DNA from: DVEG01 sp964405435
GTDB taxonomy: Bacteria > Cyanobacteriota > Cyanobacteriia > Cyanobacteriales > Oscillatoriaceae
Length of the DNA: 64,000 bases
Reading direction: 5' to 3'
Assembly (NCBI GenBank): GCA_964405435.1
Contig: CAYOOD010000031.1
Location: forward strand, 1-64,000
Of the stretch, positions 1 through 7,727 are shown piece by piece. Position 1 is the first letter of the stretch. Every line of letters begins with the position of its first letter. Under the pieces are notes generated by a model. That model was not told where the DNA came from. It made no database searches and saw nothing but the letters and a program-made list of their open reading frames with translations. The position numbers and the translations under genes are program-made.

Positions 1-70
1 TCCGGGATATATAAAAAAATGTAACAATACTAAGTTAGCCAACTTGGTATTACTCACTCAGCCCAAACCT

Positions 71-388
71 ATGAGCCCTGTTGTCAAAGCTATTGAACCG
101 GCTGGCCTTTTAGACGGTACGAAGGCCACTGTCCTGCGCAAAGAGATCGACGAAATTCTGGCCAATGGAGCAGATATTGTATTAATCGACCTGAAAGATG
201 TCACCTTTATTGACAGTTCTGGTTTGGGTGCGTTGGTGTCGGCACTCAAGTCCGTGCGGGCGGCGGGCGGCAAGCTTTTTCTCTGTTCGATCAATGCTCA
301 AGTCCGGATGTTATTTGAACTGACGAGTATGGATCGCGTCTTTCAGATTTATGCCAACCGCGATGACTTTAATAAGACGGTACTCTGA
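71..388 (+). CDS. STAS-domain anti-sigma factor antagonist (RsbV/SpoIIAA type)
   Basis: A single STAS domain fills the protein (about 105 residues). The motif around IDSSGLGAL carries the serine pair (residues 49-50) where the phosphorylatable Ser of SpoIIAA/RsbV lies. In the known family the unphosphorylated antagonist binds the anti-sigma kinase and frees its partner; the kinase inactivates it by phosphorylation and a PP2C phosphatase reverses this. Both other partners are within 2.7 kb. I chose ATG 71 because cyanobacterial relatives start there; a TTG at 44 is in frame and the frame stays open to the window edge, so a longer N-terminus cannot be excluded. No clear Shine-Dalgarno sequence is seen. 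Cytosolic; family call is secure, the regulated target is unknown. Confidence 0.9.
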   Translation: MSPVVKAIEPAGLLDGTKATVLRKEIDEILANGADIVLIDLKDVTFIDSSGLGALVSALKSVRAAGGKLFLCSINAQVRMLFELTSMDRVFQIYANRDDFNKTVL

Positions 389-509
389 ATTAATGGAAAG
401 AGTAAGGCACTGAAAGTTCTATATTTTTGATTGTAGAGGGCAGGAGGCTCGCGATCGATCTCCGAGCTAACATCTAAACTCTCAAGTACGAAAACTGTAG
501 GGTGACATT

Positions 510-1661
510 TCAACGAAAGTCGATCTGGAGCAGCGATAAATCGTCGTCAAAGGTATCTTTGACGCCTACCGTCCGCAAGTAAGCCAGCAAGTGCTCTAGA
601 TCGGCTTTCTGAGAACGGCGGTAGTGGCAGACTAGCTCGACGAAGCCGTCTAGAGTCCAGAGATTGCCGTCAGGCTGGTTGATTTCGTAAACGCCATCGC
701 TGAAGACGTACAAACTGCTAGACGCCTCGATTTTGCAGGAAGCGCTGACATATTCGGCTTCCGCAAACATGCCGATGGGCAAGCCCGGTGTTTTTAGTTT
801 TTGAGCTTGGATATTGGCAGCGGTTTTGCCGGAAATCAGCACCGCTGGCGGGTGTCCGGCGCTGGCATAAACGAGCTGGCGCTTGAGGACGTGATAAACG
901 CCATACCAGATAGTGAAATATTTGTCAACATATTGCTGCCGCTGGTTGTTGATTTGAAAATACTGATTCAGGGCATTGAGGACTTCATTGGGCTGGTAAA
1001 AATCGGTGTTGGGAAGAGAGCGCGATCGCAAAACATTGAGCACCGACACCGATAAAAGCGCCGGCCCCACCCCGTGCCCCGCCACGTCCAGCAGGTAAAT
1101 CGCCAGATGCTCGGAATCGAGCCAGTTGTAATCGTAGCAATCGCCCCCGAGTTGCTTCGAGGGAATAAACTGAGCGTCGATCGCCACCGTTTCGCCGATC
1201 AATCGGCTTGGCAGCAGCGAACTGACATAATCCGCCGCATCTGCTAAATCCGCCTCCAAAATTTGCTTGGACAAGAGCAAATCTTGATTGAGCTGGTATA
1301 TCCGCAGCCCCGCCCGCACCCGGGCGTTCAGCTCGTTGAGCTCGATGGGCTTGGGGAGAAATTCATCCGCCCCGGTATCCAGCCCGATGACGCGATCCTC
1401 GATTTCCCCGCGCGCCGTCAGCAAAATGAAAAAAGTCGTGGACAGATCGGGATTCCCCTTCACCCAGCGGCAAACCTCCAGCCCATCCATCTGGGGCATC
1501 ATCCAGTCACTGATGATCAGGGCTGGACGCAACAGTTGTGCCTGCTCAATCCCTTCTTTGCCATTTTTGGCCACCGTCACGTTATAACCCTGCTTTTGAA
1601 GGGCTTTCGTCAGCACCAGCCGAATTGTAGGGTCATCGTCAATCACTAGAATTTGAGTCAT
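510..1661 (-). CDS. response regulator with PP2C/SpoIIE phosphatase output domain (RsbU-like)
   Basis: 383 residues. Residues 1-120 are a receiver domain: acidic cluster IDDD near residue 8, phospho-acceptor Asp52 in SDWMMP, the TAR switch segment and the conserved Lys in LPKP. After a linker (about 120-165) a PP2C-type SpoIIE domain runs to the end, with the metal-binding DVAGHGVGPAL motif and a second acidic motif in FSDGVYE. Family logic: phosphorylation of the receiver by a histidine kinase (none seen nearby) tunes dephosphorylation of a STAS antagonist. It is convergent with the STAS gene and divergent from the RsbW-like gene at 2190, so the three proteins needed for a partner switch sit together but are not one operon. 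Confidence 0.92.
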   Translation of the reverse strand: MTQILVIDDDPTIRLVLTKALQKQGYNVTVAKNGKEGIEQAQLLRPALIISDWMMPQMDGLEVCRWVKGNPDLSTTFFILLTARGEIEDRVIGLDTGADEFLPKPIELNELNARVRAGLRIYQLNQDLLLSKQILEADLADAADYVSSLLPSRLIGETVAIDAQFIPSKQLGGDCYDYNWLDSEHLAIYLLDVAGHGVGPALLSVSVLNVLRSRSLPNTDFYQPNEVLNALNQYFQINNQRQQYVDKYFTIWYGVYHVLKRQLVYASAGHPPAVLISGKTAANIQAQKLKTPGLPIGMFAEAEYVSASCKIEASSSLYVFSDGVYEINQPDGNLWTLDGFVELVCHYRRSQKADLEHLLAYLRTVGVKDTFDDDLSLLQIDFR

Positions 1662-2189
1662 TGGGTCGAATATCTAAAGGCGAGCGGCTTAGAATGCGAT
1701 AAAATCAGCCTTTGTTGATATAGTTAACAGCAAGCAGATCGGTCTCGATCGAGCAGCCCTCCCATCCTCCCAGAAACTCTCTCGCCCCGATCGCCGTCCC
1801 AGCAGGGGGTGTTCAACTGCCTCACAAGACGGTCGCGGTACATCCGAGTTTCAAGTGGCCAGGAGCCTGCAGCCCGGTGCAGCGATCGCCTGGAGAAGGG
1901 CAGCCAGAGATTTTATCTCAACAGATAAATTGCCCCGCTGCGCGTAAAGCGAGAGCGCTCGAAAAGCGAATCGCCCTCTCTTGAACTTTTCCCATCTCTC
2001 CTTTAAATTACTATATTATCTCTTGAACTTTTGTCACGTTGATAAAACTTCACCCGTTGAAATGGCCATCTAAACGAGCGCTTGCCTGCGGCCTAGCTAG
2101 AGCCCTTCGGCCCGAGCTGCGAAGCACGCTCTATTAGACTTACATTTTAGTGCTTACGATCGCGCCGAAGAAATAACAAGCAGAAGGCT
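1662..2189. other. divergent intergenic region between phosphatase and kinase genes
   Basis: No plausible gene. It must carry the promoters of both flanking divergent genes. A direct repeat reading TCTCTTGAACTTTT occurs twice, near 1977 and 2021, about 44 bp apart, on the side of the kinase gene; it could be a pair of regulator sites but there is no further support. Confidence 0.5.
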
Positions 2190-2663
2190 ATGGAGTCAAA
2201 AAATACTAGCCAATTGCAGGTACTCCAAAAAGCGGACATTCACGTCAAAACCGATCTGGAAGTTCTTTCCCGTGTTTTATCATGGTTCGACCAATTTAAC
2301 CATCCCACCGTCCCCAAATACATTTGGATGCAGTGCCAATTAGCGCTGGCGGAGGGATTTACTAACGCGGTTCGCCATGCCCACAAAAACAAACCCCCAG
2401 AAGTTCCTATCGACATTGAAGTAGCGATTTTTCCGCAACACTTAGAGATTCGCATCTGGGATCGGGGAGAGCCCTTTGACTTAGAAGGACTCCTGAAAAC
2501 CATGCCGCCAGTGGAAGACAGCGCTGAGGGCGGGCGCGGCGTGAAACTCATGCAGCGCATTGCCGATATTATCTCCTATAAACCCACTGCCGACCGACGA
2601 AATTGCTTGCTGATGGTGAAATACTACCCTCCAGTCATTGACGAGAGCGAAATCAGCAATTAG
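2190..2663 (+). CDS. anti-sigma regulatory factor, RsbW-like serine kinase (GHKL ATPase)
   Basis: 157 residues, a stand-alone HATPase_c domain. The N box is visible as ALAEGFTNAVRHAH (about residues 52-65), the G1 box as WDRGEPFD and the G2 box as GGRGVKLMQ. These are the ATP-binding elements of the RsbW/SpoIIAB family, which phosphorylate a STAS antagonist and sequester a sigma factor or other target. No sigma factor gene lies in the window, so the target may be encoded elsewhere or be a non-sigma partner. Start at ATG 2190 follows an AGAAGG-like ribosome site. Expected partner of the STAS protein at 71 and the phosphatase at 510. Confidence 0.9.
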   Translation: MESKNTSQLQVLQKADIHVKTDLEVLSRVLSWFDQFNHPTVPKYIWMQCQLALAEGFTNAVRHAHKNKPPEVPIDIEVAIFPQHLEIRIWDRGEPFDLEGLLKTMPPVEDSAEGGRGVKLMQRIADIISYKPTADRRNCLLMVKYYPPVIDESEISN

Positions 2664-2714
2664 CGCGATCGCCAGCGCGCGAGAGCGATCGCGGTGGCGA
2701 AAAGGACTCTCACC

Positions 2715-2873
2715 CTACTCGCCAAAGTACCAGAACAACAATAGCAAAATAACAGCCCAACTCAGCCAGTTGGCGCTCTCTAGCCAGTGCAGCGCCGTCA
2801 AAGGCAGCAAGACGAGAGATTCAGTCAACATCCAGGCGCAAACAACCAGAACAATAAATAGTCCTACTAGCAC
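2715..2873 (-). CDS. small two-helix membrane protein (candidate)
   Basis: A 52-codon reading frame starting at GTG (2873-2871), preceded by a near-perfect GGAGGA ribosome site four bases upstream (2882-2877 on the minus strand). The product is almost entirely two hydrophobic helices (about residues 1-28 and 34-50), with a short polar link containing HWLESANW and a charged end, WYFGE. A perfect ribosome site, unbroken hydrophobic segments and a place between convergent genes argue for a real short gene. I do not recognise a function. A plus-strand frame over the same bases (2638-2892) overlaps the kinase gene and has unprotein-like composition. Confidence 0.55.
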   Translation of the reverse strand: MLVGLFIVLVVCAWMLTESLVLLPLTALHWLESANWLSWAVILLLLFWYFGE

Positions 2874-3058
2874 TTTTCCTCCAGAAGATTGAAGCCAGCC
2901 CGATAACTGGATGAACTGCTTGTGGCAAAAACAAAATTGTCACGATCCCCTGCCCTCACACCAGCAATCTCTGACTACAAATAAGATAGCCACATCTCGA
3001 TCGCGTGCTTTGTGGAGGTAGAAGGTATTGCTCTCTTAATTTTAGGAGGACAGTGGCA

Positions 3059-3547
3059 ATGTTTAAAATTACCTTAAAACGGCTGCAATCCAGTTGCTTT
3101 CTGGCGGGGTTGTTCGCTTCTGCGATCGCCGTTCCGTCCCTAGCAGAAAATCCCGTTTTTGGGAAGGTGAGCCTCGCTCCCGGTTTTCAACCCGCATCAG
3201 GAACAATGTCAGGCTACACCAGCGGTTCCGCCTCCCTGCCCGCCATTGTCGCCAACAGCGATCGCCACGGCAACAAGTGTCTGGGATTTGCCGACACAGC
3301 CCCCGATTACATCATGGTGCTGCAGAAAGACTTTGCGCGGCTCAGACTGCAAATCGACAGCGGCGGCAAAGACACAACACTAGCCGTAAAAGGGCCAAAT
3401 GGAGTCGTCCGCTGCGGCGACGATACCGGAAAAAATAAAGATGCCAGTATTGACGATTCCGACTGGAAAGCTGGCGAATACAGCATCTGGGTGGGAAGTA
3501 TCGAACCGGGACCGCAATTGAATTACAAGCTTTCCGTACAGCAGTAA
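3059..3547 (+). CDS. secreted hypothetical protein, cyanobacterial PPC-like fold
   Basis: 162 residues from ATG 3059, which follows a strong AGGAGGA ribosome site; an upstream GTG at 3005 would add 18 non-signal residues and is unlikely. Residues 1-29 are a typical Sec signal peptide (KRLQSSCFLAGLFASAIAVPSLAEN) with an Ala-x-Ala-like cleavage region near PSLAEN. The mature part contains paired cysteines (KCLGF and VRCGDD) and a pattern ending in GEYSIWVGS, reminiscent of beta-sandwich domains of the bacterial pre-peptidase C-terminal type. Probably periplasmic or extracellular; function not known. Confidence 0.8.
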   Translation: MFKITLKRLQSSCFLAGLFASAIAVPSLAENPVFGKVSLAPGFQPASGTMSGYTSGSASLPAIVANSDRHGNKCLGFADTAPDYIMVLQKDFARLRLQIDSGGKDTTLAVKGPNGVVRCGDDTGKNKDASIDDSDWKAGEYSIWVGSIEPGPQLNYKLSVQQ

Positions 3548-3676
3548 GCCAGGGTGCAGCATTCGCCAGCCATAGCGATCGCCTCCGCGACAAAATCGGC
3601 AAACTGGCAGGCAGGCATTGGCGGTACAGCGATATCATAGACTATGGTTTATTTTGCCAAAAGTGGAAACCATCTC

Positions 3677-4471
3677 GTGCTGAATACTTTTCTTGCCGAC
3701 TTCCGCATCATCTTCGATCGCGATCCTGCTGCACGCAATTGGCTAGAAGTCCTGTTTTGCTACCCGGGGCTGCAGGCGCTGCTGTTCTACCGAATGGCCC
3801 ACTGGTTGCACGTCCTGGGAATTCCCTTCATTCCCCGCCTGATTTCCCACATCGCGCGTTTCCTAACCGGGATTGAAATTCACCCGGGTGCCCAGATCGG
3901 CCAAGGAGTTTTCATAGACCACGGCATGGGAGTCGTGATCGGTGAAACGGCCATTGTAGGAGATTATACCCTAATTTATCAGGGCGTCACCCTCGGCGGG
4001 ACTGGCAAGCAATCCGGCAAGCGCCACCCTACCCTCGGCGAAAATGTTGTCGTCGGAGCCGGTGCCAAGGTGCTGGGAAATATCCAAATCGGCAACAACG
4101 TCCGCATCGGAGCGGGTTCAGTGGTGCTGCGGGACGTTCCTTCTGATTGCACCGTCGTGGGAATTCCGGGGCGGATCGTCCACCGATCGGGCGTCCGCGT
4201 CAACCCCCTAGAACACGGACAGCTCCCGGATTCCGAGGCAGCCGTGATTCGCACCTTGGTCGATCGCATAGAAGCCCTGGAAGAACAACTTCAAACCCTA
4301 CAGCGCGAAAAATCCCTCGCTCCTGCCACTGTGGGAGAACTTCTCTCGGCTGCACACTCGGCAGTTTTGTTGGATGCCGTCGCCGAAGAAACGGCGCGAT
4401 CGAATGGCTCTTTGAAGTGCCGTCTCCGGGATAAAGAAATTCAGGAATTTTTAGATGGCGCAGGGATTTAA
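3677..4471 (+). CDS. cysE: serine O-acetyltransferase
   Basis: Acetylates L-serine with acetyl-CoA, the first committed step of cysteine synthesis. An N-terminal helical domain (FLADFRIIFDRDPAARNW) leads into a left-handed hexapeptide-repeat beta-helix with the family motifs FIDHGMGVVIGE and LGGTGK. Relatives start at MLNTFLADFR, matching GTG 3677; ATG 3644 would add 11 residues. After the usual catalytic region there is a coiled-coil stretch (EALEEQLQTLQRE) and a roughly 45-residue tail ending DGAGI. A C-terminal isoleucine is what serine acetyltransferases insert into the active site of O-acetylserine sulfhydrylase to form the cysteine synthase complex, so this tail probably has that role. 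Confidence 0.94.
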   Translation: MLNTFLADFRIIFDRDPAARNWLEVLFCYPGLQALLFYRMAHWLHVLGIPFIPRLISHIARFLTGIEIHPGAQIGQGVFIDHGMGVVIGETAIVGDYTLIYQGVTLGGTGKQSGKRHPTLGENVVVGAGAKVLGNIQIGNNVRIGAGSVVLRDVPSDCTVVGIPGRIVHRSGVRVNPLEHGQLPDSEAAVIRTLVDRIEALEEQLQTLQREKSLAPATVGELLSAAHSAVLLDAVAEETARSNGSLKCRLRDKEIQEFLDGAGI

Positions 4472-4548
4472 TCCCAAATCCGCTTGTATCCGCTGGAATC
4501 ACCTGACGAGATCGCCCGCACCCTGACAGGTTGGGGCCAAACGAAACG

Positions 4549-4574
4549 AAGCCTGCCTGTGCGGGCTTTTATCG
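4549..4574. terminator. bidirectional rho-independent terminator
   Basis: Stem AAGCCTGC (4549-4556) with GCGGGCTT (4561-4568), one G-U pair, loop CTGT, then a T-rich tail ATCGTTTTTT. It lies downstream of cysE and of the convergent flavoprotein gene. Confidence 0.7.
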
Positions 4575-4635
4575 TTTTTTCTCGTGTTCTCGTTCCTCGG
4601 CTGAGCCGGAGAACGCATGATGAACCCGATACCGA

Positions 4636-5223
4636 TCAGGGATTCACCCCTTGCGAAACCCAAACGCGATCGCCCTCGAGGCGGTAGAGGCATCGGTTTT
4701 GCGGATCGCCGCGCAACTCCAAAAAATCCACCCGCTCCGGTTCCAGCAACAGCAGGCAAAAATGCGAAAGCGGTTCGGCGGGATCGGGCGGCGGCGGTTG
4801 AAAGGCTTCGGCGTCGGCTCTGGGTGCCCCCGGATGCGGCCACGCAAATTGCTGGCGGGCGGCGTCGGAAAGTTCTTGCCAAGCGATTTGGCGGGCTTTG
4901 TGAAGTGAGGGGTCGGCAGAATCGGCTCGAACTAAAGTGAGCCGACCGCTGATGCGAAATTGTTCGCGCGTTTTGGGAAAATACCAGCAAATTTCCCCCC
5001 AAGGATGGCGATCGATTTGGCCGGCTTTTTCGCTGCGGGCATCGGTGACGAATTTCAAGCGATCGCTATCTTCGAGAAACCCGCGAAACACCACCGTGCG
5101 GTTAGCCGGTTTGCCGTCACTGCCGATAGTGGCGAGCTGGAGGTAGCGGGCATTAGGGAGAGAGCGATTGCGGTGCAGAGCGCGAGAAAGGGGCGATCGC
5201 CACGGAGCGAGAGACATAGACAA
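4636..5223 (-). CDS. pyridoxamine-phosphate-oxidase-fold flavoprotein (cyanobacterial PPOX family)
   Basis: 195 residues. The N-terminal part (PNARYLQLATIGSDGKPANRTVVFRGF) is the FMN-binding split barrel of PPOX proteins; RSEKAGQIDRHPWGEICWYFPKTREQFRISG and the C-terminal LLLLEPERVDFLEL resemble the cyanobacterial Npun_F5749-type subfamily of FMN-dependent PPOX proteins. The authentic PdxH C-terminal motif is not obvious, so I would not call it pdxH; the substrate is unknown. It begins four bases after the stop of the exported protein gene at 5228, so the two are probably co-transcribed on the minus strand. Confidence 0.85.
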   Translation of the reverse strand: MSMSLAPWRSPLSRALHRNRSLPNARYLQLATIGSDGKPANRTVVFRGFLEDSDRLKFVTDARSEKAGQIDRHPWGEICWYFPKTREQFRISGRLTLVRADSADPSLHKARQIAWQELSDAARQQFAWPHPGAPRADAEAFQPPPPDPAEPLSHFCLLLLEPERVDFLELRGDPQNRCLYRLEGDRVWVSQGVNP

Positions 5224-5227
5224 AATT

Positions 5228-5848
5228 TCACCAGCTCGACGGGTTCAAATATTGTAGAGACTCCGTGACGCGAACCGCTTCTTGCGGGCTGATATTATTG
5301 CAGCCTTGCAAGGCACGACTTGTGCCAGCGCCAGCGAAGCGGTAAAAGGGACTTTCTCCGAGCCACTGTCCGAGCAAAGTAGCACTCTGAGCTTGACCGT
5401 ATTTGCCCAATTCCAAAGAACTTTCGCCAAAAACAGGAGAATTGACAGGAAAAGAGCGATCGCCATCTGGCAAGCCGCCAATACCGCCCCCAGTCGATTC
5501 GATCGCGAAACAAGTATTTTTCGGCCCCCGATAAGTGATGCTATATTCCGGACAAAAGCGACGGCTGCCGGGGGGACAGGGCACCACTTCCACCTTATCC
5601 ACCCGAAACCCATCAGGAACATAACTAGGAACAGCAATTTTAACGCCCAATGATTCCAGCTTCTGAATTTGAGCAGCGCTGAGCCTAGAGCCCGCTTCTC
5701 GGGCGACAATCCCAGGGCTAATTGCCGCATTGATCAATAAACTGCCCAGACAACTCATTGCAGCGATTAAGTTTGAATATCTCATCAATGGCAAAATTAA
5801 AAGAATAAAGCGATTACCCATCACTTTTAATCTCATTAATTCTATCAC
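5228..5848 (-). CDS. exported hypothetical protein
   Basis: 206 residues if the first ATG is used; a second ATG at 5785 gives a cleaner signal peptide (MRYSNLIAAMSCLGSLLINA). The mature region contains SYVPDGFRVDKVEV, a cysteine pair in VPCPPGSRRFCPEY and a glycine-rich GGGIGGLPDGDR segment. It looks like the cyanobacterial periplasmic proteins of unknown function with a predicted beta-rich fold; I recognise no catalytic motif. First gene of a likely two-gene unit with the flavoprotein, separated by four bases. Confidence 0.75.
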   Translation of the reverse strand: MIELMRLKVMGNRFILLILPLMRYSNLIAAMSCLGSLLINAAISPGIVAREAGSRLSAAQIQKLESLGVKIAVPSYVPDGFRVDKVEVVPCPPGSRRFCPEYSITYRGPKNTCFAIESTGGGIGGLPDGDRSFPVNSPVFGESSLELGKYGQAQSATLLGQWLGESPFYRFAGAGTSRALQGCNNISPQEAVRVTESLQYLNPSSW

Positions 5849-6252
5849 TTTATTTCACAAACTGCTTTTAAAAGCGTAACAGCTTTGCCGTTTCACATCC
5901 CGTAAAAATCCCTAAAATTGCGGCTCTGCAACAACTTTCACCCTTAAGCGATCGCCGATCTTTCCCACTTCCCCTCTTCCTCTGCGCTCTCTGCCCCTCT
6001 GCGGTTTAAATTCCTTCAGAAGCCCCACCGAGCGATCGCCCACTTTGGGGACAGATTTTGGACATCAAGATCGAGGCGATCGCTGTCCTTCCTATAGAAA
6101 CTTTTATGATTGATTTTGGACAAATTCAGGTAAAATACGCAGCTTTTTAATTGGCTTCAGGATCTTTCTTTAATCTCGCCAAACTACCAATAGAGTAGTA
6201 TCATCAGCTTATGGGCTTTTAAGCACTATATATGAGATAAGAGACATCACCT
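5849..6252. other. intergenic region upstream of nrdJ
   Basis: About 400 bp, divergent between the exported protein gene and nrdJ. Pyrimidine-rich low-complexity segments and several HIP1 sites; no gene. I looked for a cobalamin riboswitch, as expected for some B12-related genes, and did not find its conserved boxes. Confidence 0.5.
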
Positions 6253-7476
6253 ATGGTTCGAGAATTGGAGAGAATACGCCAGAGCGGCGAGTTTCCCGAA
6301 ACAGCACCGGCAGCCAATCCGGTCTTCTTTAGAACGTACAGCCGCCGCACGGAGGCGGGGCGCGAGACGTGGCAGCAAGTGTGCGATCGCACCGTCCGGG
6401 GCTTGTCGAAACTGGGCAAACTCAGACCCGAAGACGCTGACTTGATACACCGGATGCAGCGCCAGCTCAAAGCCCTTTCCTCCGGTCGCTGGCTGTGGGT
6501 GGGCGGCACAGAGTGGATCGAGCAACAAGAGAACTTTTCAGGCGCGTACAACTGTAGCAGCACGAACATTCTGGACTGGAGAGCCTTTGGGCTGTTGATG
6601 GATTTGGCCATGATGGGCTGCGGCACCGGTGCCATCCTCGAACCGCAATACATCAACCAATTGCCCGCAATTCGCAATCGCCTCAATGTCAGCGTGCGGG
6701 GAGAGCTAGGCTCAACGCCCCCGCAAGAGCGCCGCGAACAAACCGAAGTGAAAATAGAGGGCGATCGCGTCACGATTCATGTCGGAGATTCCCGGCAAGG
6801 TTGGGTCAAGTCCTATCAAACCTTGCTGGAATTATCTTCCGACGAGCGATTTTCCTCAGAGGTAGAAGTCGCGATCGATTTGAGCGACGTTCGGGCGCAA
6901 GGCGAACCCCTAAAAGGCTTCGGCGGCGTAGCCAATCCCATTAAATTGCCCTCCCTGTATGAGCGCTGCTCGTCAATTTTGAATAAAGCCGTAGGTAGGC
7001 AATTAAATTCAGTTGAATGCTGCTTATTAATAGACGAAGCGGCTGTTACCATCGTCGCAGGAAATATTCGCAGGTCTGCAGGGATGCGTCAAGGCGATAG
7101 CAATGACGATTTATTTGCCAATGCAAAAGCCAATCTCTGGCAGCAAGATGCTGATGGAAACTGGCGCATCGATCCGGAAAGAGATTCTCTGAGAATGGCA
7201 AACCACACGCGGGTTTTCCACCACAAACCAACCCTTGAAGAGTGCGTGGAAGCCGTTCGGAAACAGTATTATTCTGGCGAAGGTGCCATCCAGTGGGCGG
7301 GAGAAGCGATCGCTAGAGCAAACTGCGACCTTTTCACAAATTCCGATCTCAAAACAGACTTTATCAAAGCTTGCGCCGCTGGCCAGAGCGAACAGTGGTT
7401 GAAAGAGCATTATCCGCAAATGCCTGCTAGTGAATTAGAGCATCGTTTGGGTCGTTACGGCTTGAACCCGTGTGGT
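6253..7476 (+). CDS. nrdJ: adenosylcobalamin-dependent ribonucleotide reductase (class II), 5' exon
   Basis: Encodes the first 408 residues of the class II enzyme that reduces ribonucleotides to deoxyribonucleotides with adenosylcobalamin as radical source. The redox cysteine segment YNCSSTNI (about residue 98) and MMGCGTGAIL are present, followed by the Lactobacillus-type allosteric insertion region and AGNIRRSAGMRQGD. The exon ends inside the catalytic motif NPCG|E: codons for N-P-C-G are at 7465-7476, then the frame meets a TAG six bases into the intron. Without splicing the product would be a truncated 409-residue protein lacking most of the barrel. Cyanobacterial nrdJ genes are frequent homes for introns and inteins; no intein is present here. 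Confidence 0.93.
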
Positions 7477-7727
7477 AAATAGTTTTGCCTCACGTTAAAA
7501 ACCTCGCAAATTCGGAGAAAACTGAGAGGTTAACTCCGAGGTAAGTAGAGGAACTAAAAAGCCTTTACCACCGTAGAGCGTACCAGGTGAACCTTCTAAC
7601 CGAAGAATATAATCCTGGCAAGAGTGCGGGGCACTTGCGAAATCAGTGAGTGAAAATGTACGCCGATCTATAGGGAAACGGAACCTGTAGAGCTAAAGGA
7701 TAAAAAGCCTTTAGGGTAACAAAAATG
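7477..7727 (+). ncRNA. group I self-splicing intron in nrdJ
   Basis: 251 nt with no open frame. The 5' exon ends in U (GGU) and the intron ends in G, the two hallmark residues. P1: exon 7469-7476 pairs with guide 7487-7494 (GCCTCACG) with one U-U mismatch and the terminal U-G wobble. P10: 3' exon 7728-7733 pairs with 7481-7486. Core helices: P4 7512-7517/7534-7539, P5 7520-7523/7528-7531, P6 7540-7544/7565-7569, P7 7583-7587/7614-7618 enclosing P8 7593-7596/7602-7605, and a P9 hairpin 7623-7627/7631-7635. P3 is less clear. Removal joins NPCG to EIIGANFHCNLSE, restoring the conserved reductase motif. Length is not a multiple of three, so read-through cannot substitute for splicing. Confidence 0.92.

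Noticed and set aside
2638..2892. 84-residue plus-strand frame after the RsbW-like gene
   Set aside because: Overlaps the kinase gene and is Ser/Gln/Asn-rich without features; the opposite strand carries a better short membrane protein.
4636..5223. pdxH (pyridoxamine-phosphate oxidase)
   Set aside because: Fold matches, but the PdxH C-terminal signature is not visible and the protein resembles the separate cyanobacterial PPOX group.
5849..6252. Cobalamin riboswitch or NrdR box upstream of nrdJ
   Set aside because: No cobalamin boxes seen. GCACTATATATGAGAT at 6223-6238 matches one half of an NrdR box, but the second half and the usual paired site are missing.
7477..7727. Group II intron or intein as explanation of the split nrdJ
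   Set aside because: The intron start (AAATAG) does not fit GUGYG, there is no domain V, and the frame contains stops so it cannot be an intein. P1 and P10 pairing fit group I.
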